From Panulirus ornatus (taxonomy: Eukaryota > Arthropoda > Malacostraca > Decapoda > Palinuridae), in NCBI RefSeq assembly GCF_036320965.1, contig NC_092231.1:26350894-26414893 (forward strand): a stretch of 64,000 nt of DNA. Direction: 5' to 3'. Positions 12,609-23,865 of the stretch are shown in pieces. Below the pieces are notes generated by a model that did no database searches, was not told the origin of the DNA, and saw nothing but the letters and a program-made list of their open reading frames with translations. The first letter of the stretch is position 1; each line of letters begins with the position of its first letter. Made by a program: the position numbers and the translations under genes.

Positions 12609-12667
12609 TGAGTCATTGTGAGTCATTATGAGTCAAACTTGGGTCATTGTGAGTCACCCATGAGTCA
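12609..12667 (+). promoter_or_regulatory. Five TGAGTCA (AP-1-type) sites in 59 bp
   Basis: Exact TGAGTCA heptamers start at 12609, 12619, 12629, 12650 and 12661. The first three are spaced by 10 bp and the others by 21 and 11 bp, so all lie near the same helical face. TGAGTCA is the known binding sequence of bZIP AP-1 factors. The array could equally be a small degenerate tandem repeat with no function. No gene is visible nearby. Confidence 0.35.
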
Positions 12668-12807
12668 TTTTCCTTCCGTGCGTTGCCCAGGGTCAGTACT
12701 CAGTACCCTCGACATTTTGAGGTAATTATGGTGCTCCTTAGTACATACGTATGTACATACATTCGTGCACACATACGTACATACATACATATACATACAT
12801 ACCTTAC

Positions 12808-12935
12808 GACGGGACGACCCTTTTGAGTACGACAAATTGGATACTTTTTGCACACGTCGGCACGACGCTTTCAGCGCGACTGCACGACCATTCGGTATGA
12901 TGCTATGCCAAGGGTCGTACTACTGTCGTTGAAGA
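12808..12935. mobile_element. FB21 foldback element, decayed copy (F2)
   Basis: The left side has CGACGGGACGACCCTTTTGAGTACGAC-like units, the core has TTCGGTATGATGCTATGCC, and the right side has AAGGGTCGTACTACTGTCG. Both arms are short and mutated but the family order is kept. Confidence 0.55.
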
Positions 12936-13089
12936 AGTCGTCGTACCTGTGAGCGTGTGTGCTTCAGCCTCTCAGCCTGCTGAGGGTAGTGGTAGAGGTC
13001 GTGGTAGTGGTGATGGTGGTGGTGGACGGGAATAAATCTTCAGCAATATGTATTACATTGTGCTGCTCGCCCTCTTGTGAGGCCACAAA

Positions 13090-13275
13090 TGACATCCCGG
13101 GTGATGGTGGTGAGTGATGCAGGTAAGGAGGAGTGGTACAGGTGAGGGTAGCGGCACAGTGGTGCAGGTGAGAGTAGTGGTACAGGTGAGGGTAGTGGTA
13201 CAGGTAGGTGAGGGTAGAGGCACAGTGGGACAGGTGAGGGTCGTGGTACAGGTAGGTGAGGGTAGTGGTAGACAG
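13090..13275. repeat. GGTGAGGGTAGTGGTACA minisatellite
   Basis: Degenerate units of about 18-26 bp built from ACAGGTGAGGGTAGTGGT, with several insertions. Confidence 0.85.
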
Positions 13276-13373
13276 GATGTCCAGTTCTGCTAATGACGGT
13301 ATAATGTTTGAAAGTTGTGTGTATGCATGCAGGGCACATCATCGCTTACCATCGCTTACCATCACCCTTAGGT

Positions 13374-13376
<3 letters not shown>

Positions 13377-13447
<71 letters not shown>
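13377..13447. repeat. (TA)n tract
   Basis: TA run forming the left boundary of the tRNA-like segment's block. Confidence 0.97.
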
Positions 13448-13455
<8 letters not shown>

Positions 13456-13496
13456 AACATAGTGCAAGAAACGCGCACCTTCATAGAACATACAAA

Positions 13497-13576
13497 CCAA
13501 CAGCCAGGCCCACAGCCTAACGGTTAGTATTTCCTCCTCTAGCACAGGGGTCCCGGGTTCGATCCTGGCTGTTGGA

Positions 13577-13577
<1 letters not shown>
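13497..13577 (+). mobile_element. tRNA-like SINE head or tRNA pseudogene
   Basis: The segment has a B-box-like GGTTCGATCC near 13557 and an A-box-like CTAACGGTTAG about 40 bp upstream. The outer ends are complementary: CCAACAGCCAGG at the left pairs with CCTGGCTGTTGG at the right, as in a tRNA acceptor arm. The T-stem has a mismatch and I cannot draw a clean anticodon arm. A tRNA-derived SINE or pseudogene is therefore more likely than a working tRNA. It is flanked within about 50 bp by (TA)n on the left and directly on the right. Confidence 0.5.
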
Positions 13578-13579
<2 letters not shown>

Positions 13580-13657
<78 letters not shown>

Positions 13658-13660
13658 GTA
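13580..13660. repeat. (TA)n tract with (GTAT)n end
   Basis: TA run from 13580 to 13645, then three GTAT units. Confidence 0.97.
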
Positions 13661-14577
13661 ATATAGAGCTATAATGGGATGGCCTCGATTAGGGCCTTAA
13701 TTGGCCGCGTCGTCTCAGCTGATACATAAAAAAAATTGTCTTGTTTTCCGTCGGTAAGATGGTAGAGGCGGGAGGTCGGGGTGCGGGAGGTCGGGGTGGG
13801 AAGGTGGGGACCAGGGCTGGTCCAAGGTTGACGTGGGGAGAGACATACGCGCCACGCCACGAAGGTATGGGCAGTACTAGGGGGAAATGGGTGGTTAGGG
13901 CCTGGAAATAGAATACTTGGGTTAGTTCATATTAAGAGGGGAGGAGATTGGAATGTGGGTGTTTGTATTATAGGGTTGGTAGGATAGGCAGTATGGGTGT
14001 TAAAGGGGTTTTGGGGGTATTGATGTTACTAATTAGAAAAGGTTTTAAGGGAAGGGGAGGGGGGTGCTGCTTGAAGAGAGGGAGGGGAGTGCTCTGGCCA
14101 CAGAGGGCAGGGGAGGGAGGGGTTGCTTTAACTGGAGAGTGGGTGGGGGATGGAGGGGTTTTGAATCTAGGAGGAGGTAGGGGAGACAGAGGTTGCTGTA
14201 AGTAGAAAAGGGTAGAGGAGGAGGGGGGGTTGTAACTAGGGAGGGGTGAGTAAGGGGGTACTGTAACAAGTGAGGGGTGGGGGGGGGGAAGGGAGGGGAT
14301 GATCTAGCAAGCGAGGGGGTAAGGGGAGGGAGTGATCTCTACCCTCATGGTACAGTATTACAGGCACTGCTGCCATGACCAGGAGGCAACACAACCAGAC
14401 GGCAAAACGAGGAAGTATTGGCAGTATATCGGCTGGTGTTAAGCGCCTTTCTCTTAATTAGCGCTAACTGTAAACAGCCATCGTTGTGTTGTCGCTCCTC
14501 TTCCTCTTTATGAACCGCTACGTCAGTTGTATTTACTTCTTGTGTGAGGGCCAGACCTGGTGTTGTAAGATCTAATA
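13661..14577. other. G-rich non-coding stretch
   Basis: From about 13890 to 14340 the plus strand is strongly G/A-rich with many GGGG and GGAGGGG runs. Weak open frames on both strands reflect composition only. From 14345 to 14570 the sequence is balanced and unrecognised. Confidence 0.5.
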
Positions 14578-17390
14578 CATCCTAACCTAACCTAACATGA
14601 TCTAATACATCCTAACCTAACCTAACATGATCTAATACATCCTAACCTAACCTAACATGATCTAATACATCCTAACCTAACCTAACATGATCTAATACAT
14701 CCTAACCTAACCTAACATGATCTAATACATCCTAACCTAACCTAACATGATCTAATACATCCTAACCTAACCTAACATGATCTAATACATCCTAACCTAA
14801 CCTAACATGATCTAATACATCCTAACCTAACCTAACCTAACATGATCTAATACATCCTAACCTAACCTAACATGATCTAATACATCCTAACCTAACCTAA
14901 CATGATCTAATACATCCTAACCTAACCTAACCTAACATGATCTAATACATCCTAACCTAACCTAACATGATCTAATACATCCTAACCTAACCTAACCTAA
15001 CCTAACATGATCTAATACATCCTAACCTAACCTAACATGATCTAATACATCCTAACCTAACCTAACATGATCTAATACATCCTAACCTAACCTAACATGA
15101 TCTAATACATCCTAACCTAACCTAACATGATCTAATACATCCTAACCTAACCTAACATGATCTAATACATCCTAACCTAACCTAACCTAACCTAACATGA
15201 TCTAATACATCCTAACCTAACCTAACATGATCTAATACATCCTAACCTAACCTAACATGATCTAATACATCCTAACCTAACCTAACATGATCTAATACAT
15301 CCTAACCTAACCTAACATGATCTAATACATCCTAACCTAACCTAACATGATCTAATACATCCTAACCTAACCTAACATGATCTAATACATCCTAACCTAA
15401 CCTAACATGATCTAATACATCCTAACCTAACCTAACCTAACCTAACCTAACATGATCTAATACATCCTAACCTAACCTAACATGATCTAATACATCCTAA
15501 CCTAACCTAACATGATCTAATACATCCTAACCTAACCTAACATGATCTAATACATCCTAACCTAACCTAACATGATCTAATACATCCTAACCTAACCTAA
15601 CCTAACATGATCTAATACATCCTAACCTAACCTAACATGATCTAATACATCCTAACCTAACCTAACATGATCTAATACATCCTAACCTAACCTAACATGA
15701 TCTAATACATCCTAACCTAACCTAACATGATCTAATACATCCTAACCTAACCTAACCTAACATGATCTAATACATCCTAACCTAACCTAACATGATCTAA
15801 TACATCCTAACCTAACCTAACATGATCTAATACATCCTAACCTAACCTAACATGATCTAATACATCCTAACCTAACCTAACATGATCTAATACATCCTAA
15901 CCTAACCTAACATGATCTAATACATCCTAACCTAACCTAACATGATCTAATACATCCTAACCTAACCTAACCTAACATGATCTAATACATCCTAACCTAA
16001 CCTAACATGATCTAATACATCCTAACCTAACCTAACATGATCTAATACATCCTAACCTAACCTAACATGATCTAATACATCCTAACCTAACCTAACATGA
16101 TCTAATACATCCTAACCTAACCTAACATGATCTAATACATCCTAACCTAACCTAACATGATCTAATACATCCTAACCTAACCTAACCTAACCTAACATGA
16201 TCTAATACATCCTAACCTAACCTAACATGATCTAATACATCCTAACCTAACCTAACATGATCTAATACATCCTAACCTAACCTAACCTAACCTAACCTAA
16301 CCTAACATGATCTAATACATCCTAACCTAACCTAACATGATCTAATACATCCTAACCTAACCTAACCTAACATGATCTAATACATCCTAACCTAACCTAA
16401 CCTAACCTAACCTAACATGATCTAATACATCCTAACCTAACCTAACCTAACCTAACCTAACATGATCTAATACATCCTAACCTAACCTAACATGATCTAA
16501 TACATCCTAACCTAACCTAACATGATCTAATACATCCTAACCTAACCTAACCTAACCTAACATGATCTAATACATCCTAACCTAACCTAACATGATCTAA
16601 TACATCCTAACCTAACCTAACATGATCTAATACATCCTAACCTAACCTAACCTAACCTAACCTAACCTAACATGATCTAATACATCCTAACCTAACCTAA
16701 CCTAACCTAACCTAACATGATCTAATACATCCTAACCTAACCTAACATGATCTAATACATCCTAACCTAACCTAACCTAACCTAACCTAACATGATCTAA
16801 TACATCCTAACCTAACCTAACATGATCTAATACATCCTAACCTAACCTAACATGATCTAATACATCCTAACCTAACCTAACCTAACCTAACATGATCTAA
16901 TACATCCTAACCTAACCTAACATGATCTAATACATCCTAACCTAACCTAACATGATCTAATACATCCTAACCTAACCTAACCTAACATGATCTAATACAT
17001 CCTAACCTAACCTAACATGATCTAATACATCCTAACCTAACCTAACCTAACCTAACCTAACATGATCTAATACATCCTAACCTAACCTAACCTAACATGA
17101 TCTAATACATCCTAACCTAACCTAACCTAACATGATCTAATACATCCTAACCTAACCTAACATGATCTAATACATCCTAACCTAACCTAACATGATCTAA
17201 TACATCCTAACCTAACCTAACATGATCTAATACATCCTAACCTAACCTAACATGATCTAATACATCCTAACCTAACCTAACGTAACCTAACATGATCTAA
17301 TACATCCTAACCTAACCTAACATGATCTAATACATCCTAACCTAACCTAACATGATCTAATACATCCTAACCTAACCTAACCTAACCTTA
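14578..17390 (+). repeat. Interstitial telomere-like satellite, 30-bp unit
   Basis: A 2.8-kb array. The basic unit is three CCTAA pentamers plus the 15-bp segment CATGATCTAATACAT. Units are 30 bp, but many are 35, 40, 45, 50 or 55 bp because they gained whole CCTAA pentamers. The longer units cluster between about 16180 and 17110. The non-telomeric segment is almost invariant, so the array is young or homogenised. CCTAA/TTAGG is the ancestral arthropod telomere repeat. One CGTAA variant is visible at 17281, near the decaying right edge. Confidence 0.97.
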
Positions 17391-18055
17391 CCTTAGTTAA
17401 TATAATATAACATACCCTAATCTGACCAACAAACTAATAATAGCCTCACCTTACCTGAAAACCCTAATCAAACCAAACAAGGCTAAACCTCAAGACTTAA
17501 ACCTCATCAAGCCTCCCCTACCCAACCCCCCCACCCTGACCTATGACAACCTCGCCTCCCTGGACGGAGGCGGCTGAAGTATACGTAGTGCAGTGTCAGT
17601 GTTGTAGTGACGTATATACAGCAGTTGTACTCTGCTTCGTCCCTTCACTGTAGACTGGGGCAATATAAATGCAGACTGACGCCCTGGGCCTGCGAGAATA
17701 CTGGTAACCATGAAATCATCATCATAATCACTTATTCAAAATTAGTTTTGCCATCTTTAGAAGTCTTAGAATTATGTCCAACATCCAGCACGTCGGAACA
17801 GCTGGCGGCAGCCATGTTTGTCTGTGAACGCATCGCCGAACGAATGATTCGTGTAATGAATAGACTGTGATCAGACACAGAGCCAAAGTGAGAACTTATG
17901 ATCAGACACAGAACCAGAGTGAAAACTTATGATCAGACACAGAACCAAAGTGGAAATTTGATATATAGAAAATGATATGATTATATTTTTATACATAATT
18001 GCCTTTTCTGAAACTTTGTTAGGCAGTAGCAGTACAGACGAAAAATGGCCTCACT
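17391..18055. other. Flank of the satellite, no gene recognised
   Basis: The first ~80 bp look like decayed CCTAA-type sequence. A three-copy, roughly 32-bp repeat (TGATCAGACACAGAACCAAA units) lies at 17867-17960. An 87-codon frame near 17607-17870 has no recognisable domain. Confidence 0.5.
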
Positions 18056-18403
18056 TGCACGTATGCACTTTCTTGCTATCGTATATAATGCCAAGAAACC
18101 AGAGCCCAGTATCAAAACAGACCATATAGACCACTTCATGGTTTATCTTCACCGCTTCATCTGCCCTGGCTCAGGCCACTGACACTCGTCGCGCCCCCCA
18201 TACACCACATCAATCCAATTCATTCTGTCCCGAGCACGCTTGTTTTCCAAGGCTCCGATACCCCAACGCATCCTTCACTCCATCTTTCCATCTCCTTGTT
18301 GCTCTCTCCTTCCCTTTTGCTCCCTTGGTACAAACAGTTTCAAAATTTGTCTGTCATTAATCCTCACCATATGCTCCAACCATTTAAGCACGCCCTGTTC
18401 TGC

Positions 18404-18404
<1 letters not shown>
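18056..18404 (-). mobile_element. Diverged LINE-A-like 3' fragment (copy A5)
   Basis: The minus strand follows the order of the LINE-A C-terminal coding region and proximal UTR (GGTGTATGG...GACGAGTGTCAGTGGCC, then TGAAGCGGTGAAGATAAACC). Substitutions are many. It is truncated by an (AAT)n run at 18405. Confidence 0.6.
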
Positions 18405-18454
<50 letters not shown>

Positions 18455-18475
18455 GATAATAATGATAATAATTTG
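18405..18475. repeat. (AAT)n microsatellite
   Basis: AAT run that forms the broken 5' edge of copy A5. Confidence 0.95.
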
Positions 18476-18596
18476 AGCAGATTAGAATCTAAAACTTTTT
18501 TTCCATATATGAATTCATGTAATTCATTTACAGATCACACAGTTACTCTCATTTTCCAATTATATCCTTATTTTCGGAATACCCATCTCCCTCCCT

Positions 18597-18598
<2 letters not shown>

Positions 18599-18661
<63 letters not shown>

Positions 18662-18674
18662 CAACACACACTCC

Positions 18675-18707
<33 letters not shown>

Positions 18708-18709
18708 TC
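18599..18709. repeat. (CA)n microsatellite, two blocks
   Basis: CA runs separated by CTTCAACACACACTCCAA. Confidence 0.97.
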
Positions 18710-18919
18710 CGATTACATCCTCATTTACTGATTTCCTCTACTAAGCGATTTCTTATTGATCAACTTCTCCCACTTTTCGTTATCACCTCCTCACCAACCA
18801 GTGTCCTCTCCTCCCTGATGACTTCCTCATTTACAGATCACTACTACCGTCAGATTATCCCCTCATTTACAGACCATCTCTGCTGCCCAATTACTTGCTC
18901 CCATTTACAGAATGTAGCG

Positions 18920-19085
18920 TTTACCTGATTTCATACCATATCAAGACCACACTACCTCCCGATTTCATACCATATCAAGACTCCACACTACCTCCCGATT
19001 TCATACCATATCAAGACTCCACACTACCTCCCGATTTCATACCATATCAAGACTCCACACTACCTCCCGATTTCATACCACAATG
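18920..19085. repeat. 36-bp tandem repeat
   Basis: Four near-identical units with TTTCATACCATATCAAGACT and CCACACTACCTCCCGA. Because the period is a multiple of three, a repeating DFIPYQDSTLPP frame appears. Confidence 0.93.
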
Positions 19086-19429
19086 CAGCCCAGATTTTCA
19101 GTTATCCCACCACCAGATTTCTCCTGACTCTCTCGATCCCATCCCAACTCCCAGTCTACCTACTGTTGCTCCCGCCTCCCAGTTCTTCTCTCCCTTCCCG
19201 ATTTACCTCTAGCGATTCCTGTCTTCCAATCTTCCAATTACTGTCACACCTCCAGATTTGCCATTCCTTCCCATTTCCACCACCCATACATCTCCTTCCC
19301 ATCCCTTCTCTCGATTTCTCCCCGACCTTCAATTTCTCTGCAACAGATTTTCTACACTTCATGATTATACAGTTTTTTATTCCTCATCTCTCAAGTCTTC
19401 CCCGTCAGATTTTCCCTGGCCTAAATACG

Positions 19430-19921
19430 TGGTTTGATCGAGTAAGTCATAAAAGTGTAAGAGAGAGGCGTGGTCGTAAGAAGAGTGTGGTTGAGAGAGC
19501 TGAAGAGGGTGTGCTGAAATGATTTGGAGAGGATGAGTGAAGAGAGGTTGACAAAGAGGGCATATGTGTCAGAGGTGGAGGGGGACAAGAAAGGAGATAC
19601 CGAACTGGAGATGGAAGGTTGGAGTGAAAGAAGTTCTGATGTGGTAAGAGGCTGAACATACAGGAGGGTGCGAGGCTTGCACAGGATAGAGTGAATTGGA
19701 GCATTGTGGTGTACAGTACACGGTGTTATTGGGCTGAAGCCAGGCATATGAAGCGGCCGGGGAAGATACGGAAAGGTTTTTCGAGTCTTCTCGTGCATAG
19801 GGAGCTCTGGTTTCGGTACACTGACAGGTGGACGGTGGATGTGAGCGATCGCGGCCATTTCTTCGTCTGCTCCTGGCGCTATCTCGCTAACACGGGAAAC
19901 TGCGAACACGCACACGCTCAC

Positions 19922-19922
<1 letters not shown>
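19430..19922 (+). mobile_element. LINE-A 3' fragment (copy A6)
   Basis: This begins inside the C-terminal domain (WFDRVSHKSVRER..., then [12 protein letters not shown]) with several stops and frameshifts. It continues through RLNIQEGARLAQDRVNW into the UTR and passes directly into the (TA)n tract at 19923. The terminal block reads CGCTATCTCGCTAACACGGG. Confidence 0.8.

Positions 19923-19989
<67 letters not shown>
19923..19989. repeat. (TA)n tract shared by two elements
   Basis: It forms the 3' tail of LINE-A copy A6 and, on the other strand, of short derivative S2. The two 3' ends therefore meet at one tract. Confidence 0.95.
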
Positions 19990-19991
<2 letters not shown>

Positions 19992-20233
19992 TTTTTTCTT
20001 TCATATTATTCGCCATTTCCCGCGTTAGCGAGTTAGCGTAAAGAACAGAGGACTGAGCCTTTAAGGGAGTATCCTCACCTGGCCCCCTTCTCTGTTCCTT
20101 CTTTTGGAAAATTAAAAAAACGAGAGGGGAGGATTTCCAGCCACCGCCTCCATTCCCGCCCCCTCACTTTCTATGCGCCTTTTACGACACGCAAGGAATA
20201 CGTGGGAAGTAGTCTTTCTCTCCTATCCCAGGG

Positions 20234-20235
<2 letters not shown>
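19990..20235 (-). mobile_element. Short LINE-A derivative (SINE-like, copy S2)
   Basis: Reverse-oriented relative of S1 at 5616-5852. On the minus strand it starts with ATCCCTGGGATAGGAGAG, contains AATCCTCCCCTCTCG and GAACAGAGAAGGGGGCCAGG, and ends with GCTAACGCGGGAAATGGCGA. (TA)n flanks both ends. Length and order agree with S1, so this is a propagated unit and not a one-off deletion. Confidence 0.8.

Positions 20236-20286
<51 letters not shown>
20236..20286. repeat. (TA)n tract
   Basis: TA run at the 5' end of S2. Confidence 0.97.
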
Positions 20287-20291
<5 letters not shown>

Positions 20292-20469
20292 AAATATTTT
20301 CCATTTGTTCAAAAGTTTCTAGAATCGAAAGTTATGTTTGCTTTTTGTTTGAGGGTAGTATCATTATAAGCTAACAGTAATAGTACATAAAATGCACACA
20401 CAGGCAGTAAGCTGAGAAATTAGCATGTTAAATGTCTGATTTCACGACAAATAGCAAAGAGTAATAGTT

Positions 20470-20575
20470 GACCCCTTGAACACCAGAATGCATTCCTTAA
20501 GCACAATGATACGACCCCTGAACACGACGGTACGACCCTTTGGTATAATGGCCTGGCCTGTGACCCAACCGTTAA
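20470..20575. mobile_element. FB21 foldback element, left arm and core (F3)
   Basis: Units such as GAACACGACGGTACGACCCT lead into the core TTTGGTATAATGGCCTGGCC. The right arm is essentially absent. Confidence 0.65.
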
Positions 20576-20984
20576 GGGGGATCTCCCAAAGGAAATGTAA
20601 TGGCTGTCCTACTGATCCTCACATCTGACAGTGATAACAACACAGCTTCGTATCATCATTTACGGGCGACATCACAATTAGGTTAGCAGTCCCATCGATT
20701 GTGGAAACCAACAGACACATGTCAACCAGATCTTCCGCTGGAATTGCAAATGGAAACAGTGATGATTAAGAGGGAGATTTTCCCCTACGTCACAACGCCA
20801 CATGAAAGCGAAGTAAATAAATCACGTAGAAATACAAGACGAGTGATGTCAGGTGATGTCATCTTTGGAGAGTGTAGCAGAGGAAGTGTTGAGTGTTGGG
20901 AGATGTCAGGTTGGGTATTGAGAGCTTTCAGGAGGAGATAGGAAGACCAGTAATGACACTGCTCAGTCACTTGTTTTCTTCCGA

Positions 20985-21585
20985 TTGGAAAGCTGATGCG
21001 GGCGACCAGTTCCACGGAGACTCATAAGACTAGAAAACGTTCACAGGTTCTTTATCGGTTGCATCGATTGAGTAATACGCCAAAATTACTGAGACAGAAA
21101 TATCTGCAGGGTGGCGAGGACACAGACGCGAGATATACATGGTAATGTATACGTGGGAAAATACTGAAGGTTCTATTGGTCAACCTGCATACAGAGATAA
21201 TGCCTTGCTAAGTTACCAGACTGGGTAGAAAGTAGGAAGTTAATCTACTGAAGAGGAGGAAAGCTGTAGGAAACATTAGGGAAAATAGCACAAAAGCCAC
21301 GAGCCCACGTCTGTCCAGAATACCGCTGGCAGGTATAAGGAACACCAGGGGAAGGTTTCTGGACGTCTTCAAAAAAACAAATGGACAGCGTCCTCCAAGG
21401 TGTTCCAGACCAGCCAGGTAGCACAACATATGAAAGATACACACCCGCGAAACCAAATAGCCTGGTAGACCAGGCCCTCAGGAGGGAGGAACTTGGTCGC
21501 TGCTCACTGAGCTGCGGAGGTAGAGGCCGACCACAGGAACCAGCATAAAGGTGTACGTAATTTATGGTACAGCAGACCATCATTA
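20985..21585 (+). mobile_element. CR1/Jockey-like LINE C-terminal remnant
   Basis: Broken frames resemble the C-terminus of a CR1-type LINE. An arginine-rich stretch with REIYMVMYTW is followed some 70 codons later by FKKQMDSVLQGVPDQPG-like residues. Stops and shifts are frequent. I base this on remembered family patterns, so the assignment is tentative. No matching 3' tail repeat is visible. Confidence 0.45.
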
Positions 21586-21844
21586 TTACCTGATATGACG
21601 TGCTGGGAGTCTCTGAGGCCAGTATGAAGAGGGTATCACACTAGAGCAATGCCAGTGATGCTGGCGTTCGTCCTTTGAATGATGTAGTGAAAAGTCTGAA
21701 CAAACTCCTCTGGTGTGTGACGACACCAGACCACCTCGTGCATCACGTACGTGCCGCTTGTTGCTTACGGTAGCTGAGACACCCTCATGTGGACCCGTCG
21801 CCAACCACCACCATCCATCACCAACATCCCCGCCCTCACCTCCA

Positions 21845-21896
<52 letters not shown>

Positions 21897-22460
21897 GTTA
21901 AAAATGTTGCAAATGCAGATCAACAAGGAGGCAAGGCGCACCTCCCCTGCGAAAATCATTTGACGTGTAAACTGACCCCCAGCAGAAACCAACCAAACAG
22001 CATCTTGTCTACACAAACAAGGACCTTTACGCCATCATAGTGTACACAGGCGAACGCTCACGCCCACCCAGGATAAGAACACACCCAAGGGGAAGCAGAT
22101 CAGTGCCTCCTCACCCTACACCCGCCCTGCCAAGCACCCTACACACGCCAAGAACTACAACCTAGAGCAGATTAGAGCCAACTATGTCAAGGACTCTACA
22201 CGCCACCAACTGCACCCTAGAGCAGATTAGAGCTCGCTCTACCGGGGACTCTGCACGGACCAAGAGCATCTCCTTTGTTGAATTTCCGTTTCAATTAAGG
22301 AATGACGCCTTTAAGATTTTAATCCCAGGAAAGGCGAATGATTTATGGATCTCCTTGTAAAAACGCCACCATCCCCAGCCACGTCATAATCCAGGCCATT
22401 AATGAAGGTGTAATCATTAAGGAGCGGCACCCCGCTTAATGAGACCAGAGGGAGGGGCTT
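21586..22460. other. Unassigned stretch with (CA)n and a TAAT-rich block
   Basis: A (CA)n tract lies at 21846-21895. A ~62-bp local duplication around CCTAGAGCAGATTAGAGC lies at 22155-22240. From 22270 to 22445 there are several TTAAT/ATTAA motifs (CAATTAAGG, CATTAATG, TCATTAAGG, CTTAATGAG). No coding frame stands out. Confidence 0.45.
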
Positions 22461-22469
22461 TTTACACTC

Positions 22470-22470
<1 letters not shown>

Positions 22471-22560
<90 letters not shown>
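22471..22560. repeat. (CT)n microsatellite
   Basis: Uninterrupted CT run of about 90 bp. Confidence 0.98.
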
Positions 22561-22564
<4 letters not shown>

Positions 22565-23234
22565 TCTGTTGTGTATCCGTCCGTATGTGTGTGTGTCAGA
22601 CTGACCTATGGACCAACCACCACCTCCTCCACCTCCACCCACGCCCCCTCATCTCTTCCTCCTCCCCCAGTACCTCTCTAATGCATTACCCTCCCCCCAC
22701 TCCCCACCCCCGTGTGGACATTCACCATTATTTATTACCCTATTAAATACAGATTTTCCTCATATTTCATCTCATTACTTCCCCTTATTTACATTTTTTC
22801 CCTCATTAGTCTTAATCTCTCCTCCCTCCTCATGCCTTCCCTCTCCCTCCTCTCCCCCCCCCCCCCTCCCCATGTGGACTCTCTCTCTTCCGTTCCATCT
22901 CATTGTTTTCGTCAGGGTTTTATTTTATTTTATTTTTTTTTCTCCCAGACTGGCCTCATAATGGAGCCATCCCTGCCAGCCAGAGTACAAACTCCTCCCA
23001 CCCTTCCTCCTCCTCCTCATAGATCATCATTATCATGGGTGCCCTATCGTGCATGACCACCTGTTCACGTCGTGCCCTGCCGTGCGTTAGGTCTTATTAC
23101 CGCCCTACTGGCCTGCCTCCCTACATGCCTACCTACCTACCTACTTACCTGCCTGACTGCTTACCTACTTACTTGCCTACCTACCTGTTTACCTAGGGCA
23201 TTGATATCTGTCAATTGATTTTGCTGGTAAGACC
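22561..23234. other. Pyrimidine-rich non-coding stretch
   Basis: The plus strand is C/T-rich, with a run of C near 22854-22868 and a CCTAC-type tetranucleotide-like patch at 23100-23190. Open frames here are compositional. Confidence 0.5.
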
Positions 23235-23865
23235 CGTGCAGAACGCGACGGTACGACCATTGACCAGGAAGGTATAACCCTTGACCACGACGGTACGACC
23301 CTTGACCACGACGGTTCTACCCTTGAACATGAAGGTACGACCCTTAAACATGGAGGTACGCCCCTTAAACACAACAGCACGGCCCTTGACCTAGCCTTAA
23401 TATTGACTCGACCGTTAACGATGAGATCAAAAGGGCTATCATACTTACAGGTCTGGTTCAAGGGTCGTACTATCGTGATCAAGGGTCGTACCATCATGCT
23501 CAAGGGTCGTACCATAATGCACAAGGGTCGTACCGCCGAGGTCAAATGTAGCGCCATCGTGCTTAAGGGTCGTACCGTCGTGATCAAGGGTCGTACTGCC
23601 ATGCTCAAGGGTCGTACCATAATGCACAAGGGTCGTACCGTCGAGGTCAAATGTAGCACCATCGTGCTTAAGGGTCGTACCGTCGTGCATAAGGGTCGTA
23701 CCGTCGTGATCAAGGGTCGTACTGCCATGCTCAAGGGTCGTACCGTCGTGATCAAGGGTCGTACCGTCGTGCTTAAGGGTCGTACCATCGTGCTCGAGTC
23801 GTGCCGCCGTCCTCAAGGTTCGTATCGCTGGTGCTCGAGTCGTACCGTCGTGCTTATGGAATTAA
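23235..23865. mobile_element. FB21 foldback element with long arms (F4)
   Basis: The left arm (23240-23390) has about seven units of the form ACGACGGTACGACCCTTGAC. The core (23391-23455) includes GACCTAGCCTTAATATTGAC and AAAAGGGCTATCATACTTAC. The right arm (23456-23865) has about nineteen reverse-complement units (CAAGGGTCGTACCGTCGTG), with a 126-bp multimer repeated once. Long frames on both strands (KGRTVV and DGTTLEH patterns) arise because the 21-bp unit keeps frame. Confidence 0.85.

Noticed and set aside
13497..13577. Functional tRNA gene
   Set aside because: The T-stem has a mismatch, the anticodon arm is not convincing, and both sides run into (TA)n. A SINE head or pseudogene is more likely.
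14578..17390. True chromosome end
   Set aside because: The CCTAA tracts are interrupted in every unit by a fixed 15-bp segment, and unique-looking DNA continues on both sides, so this is interstitial.
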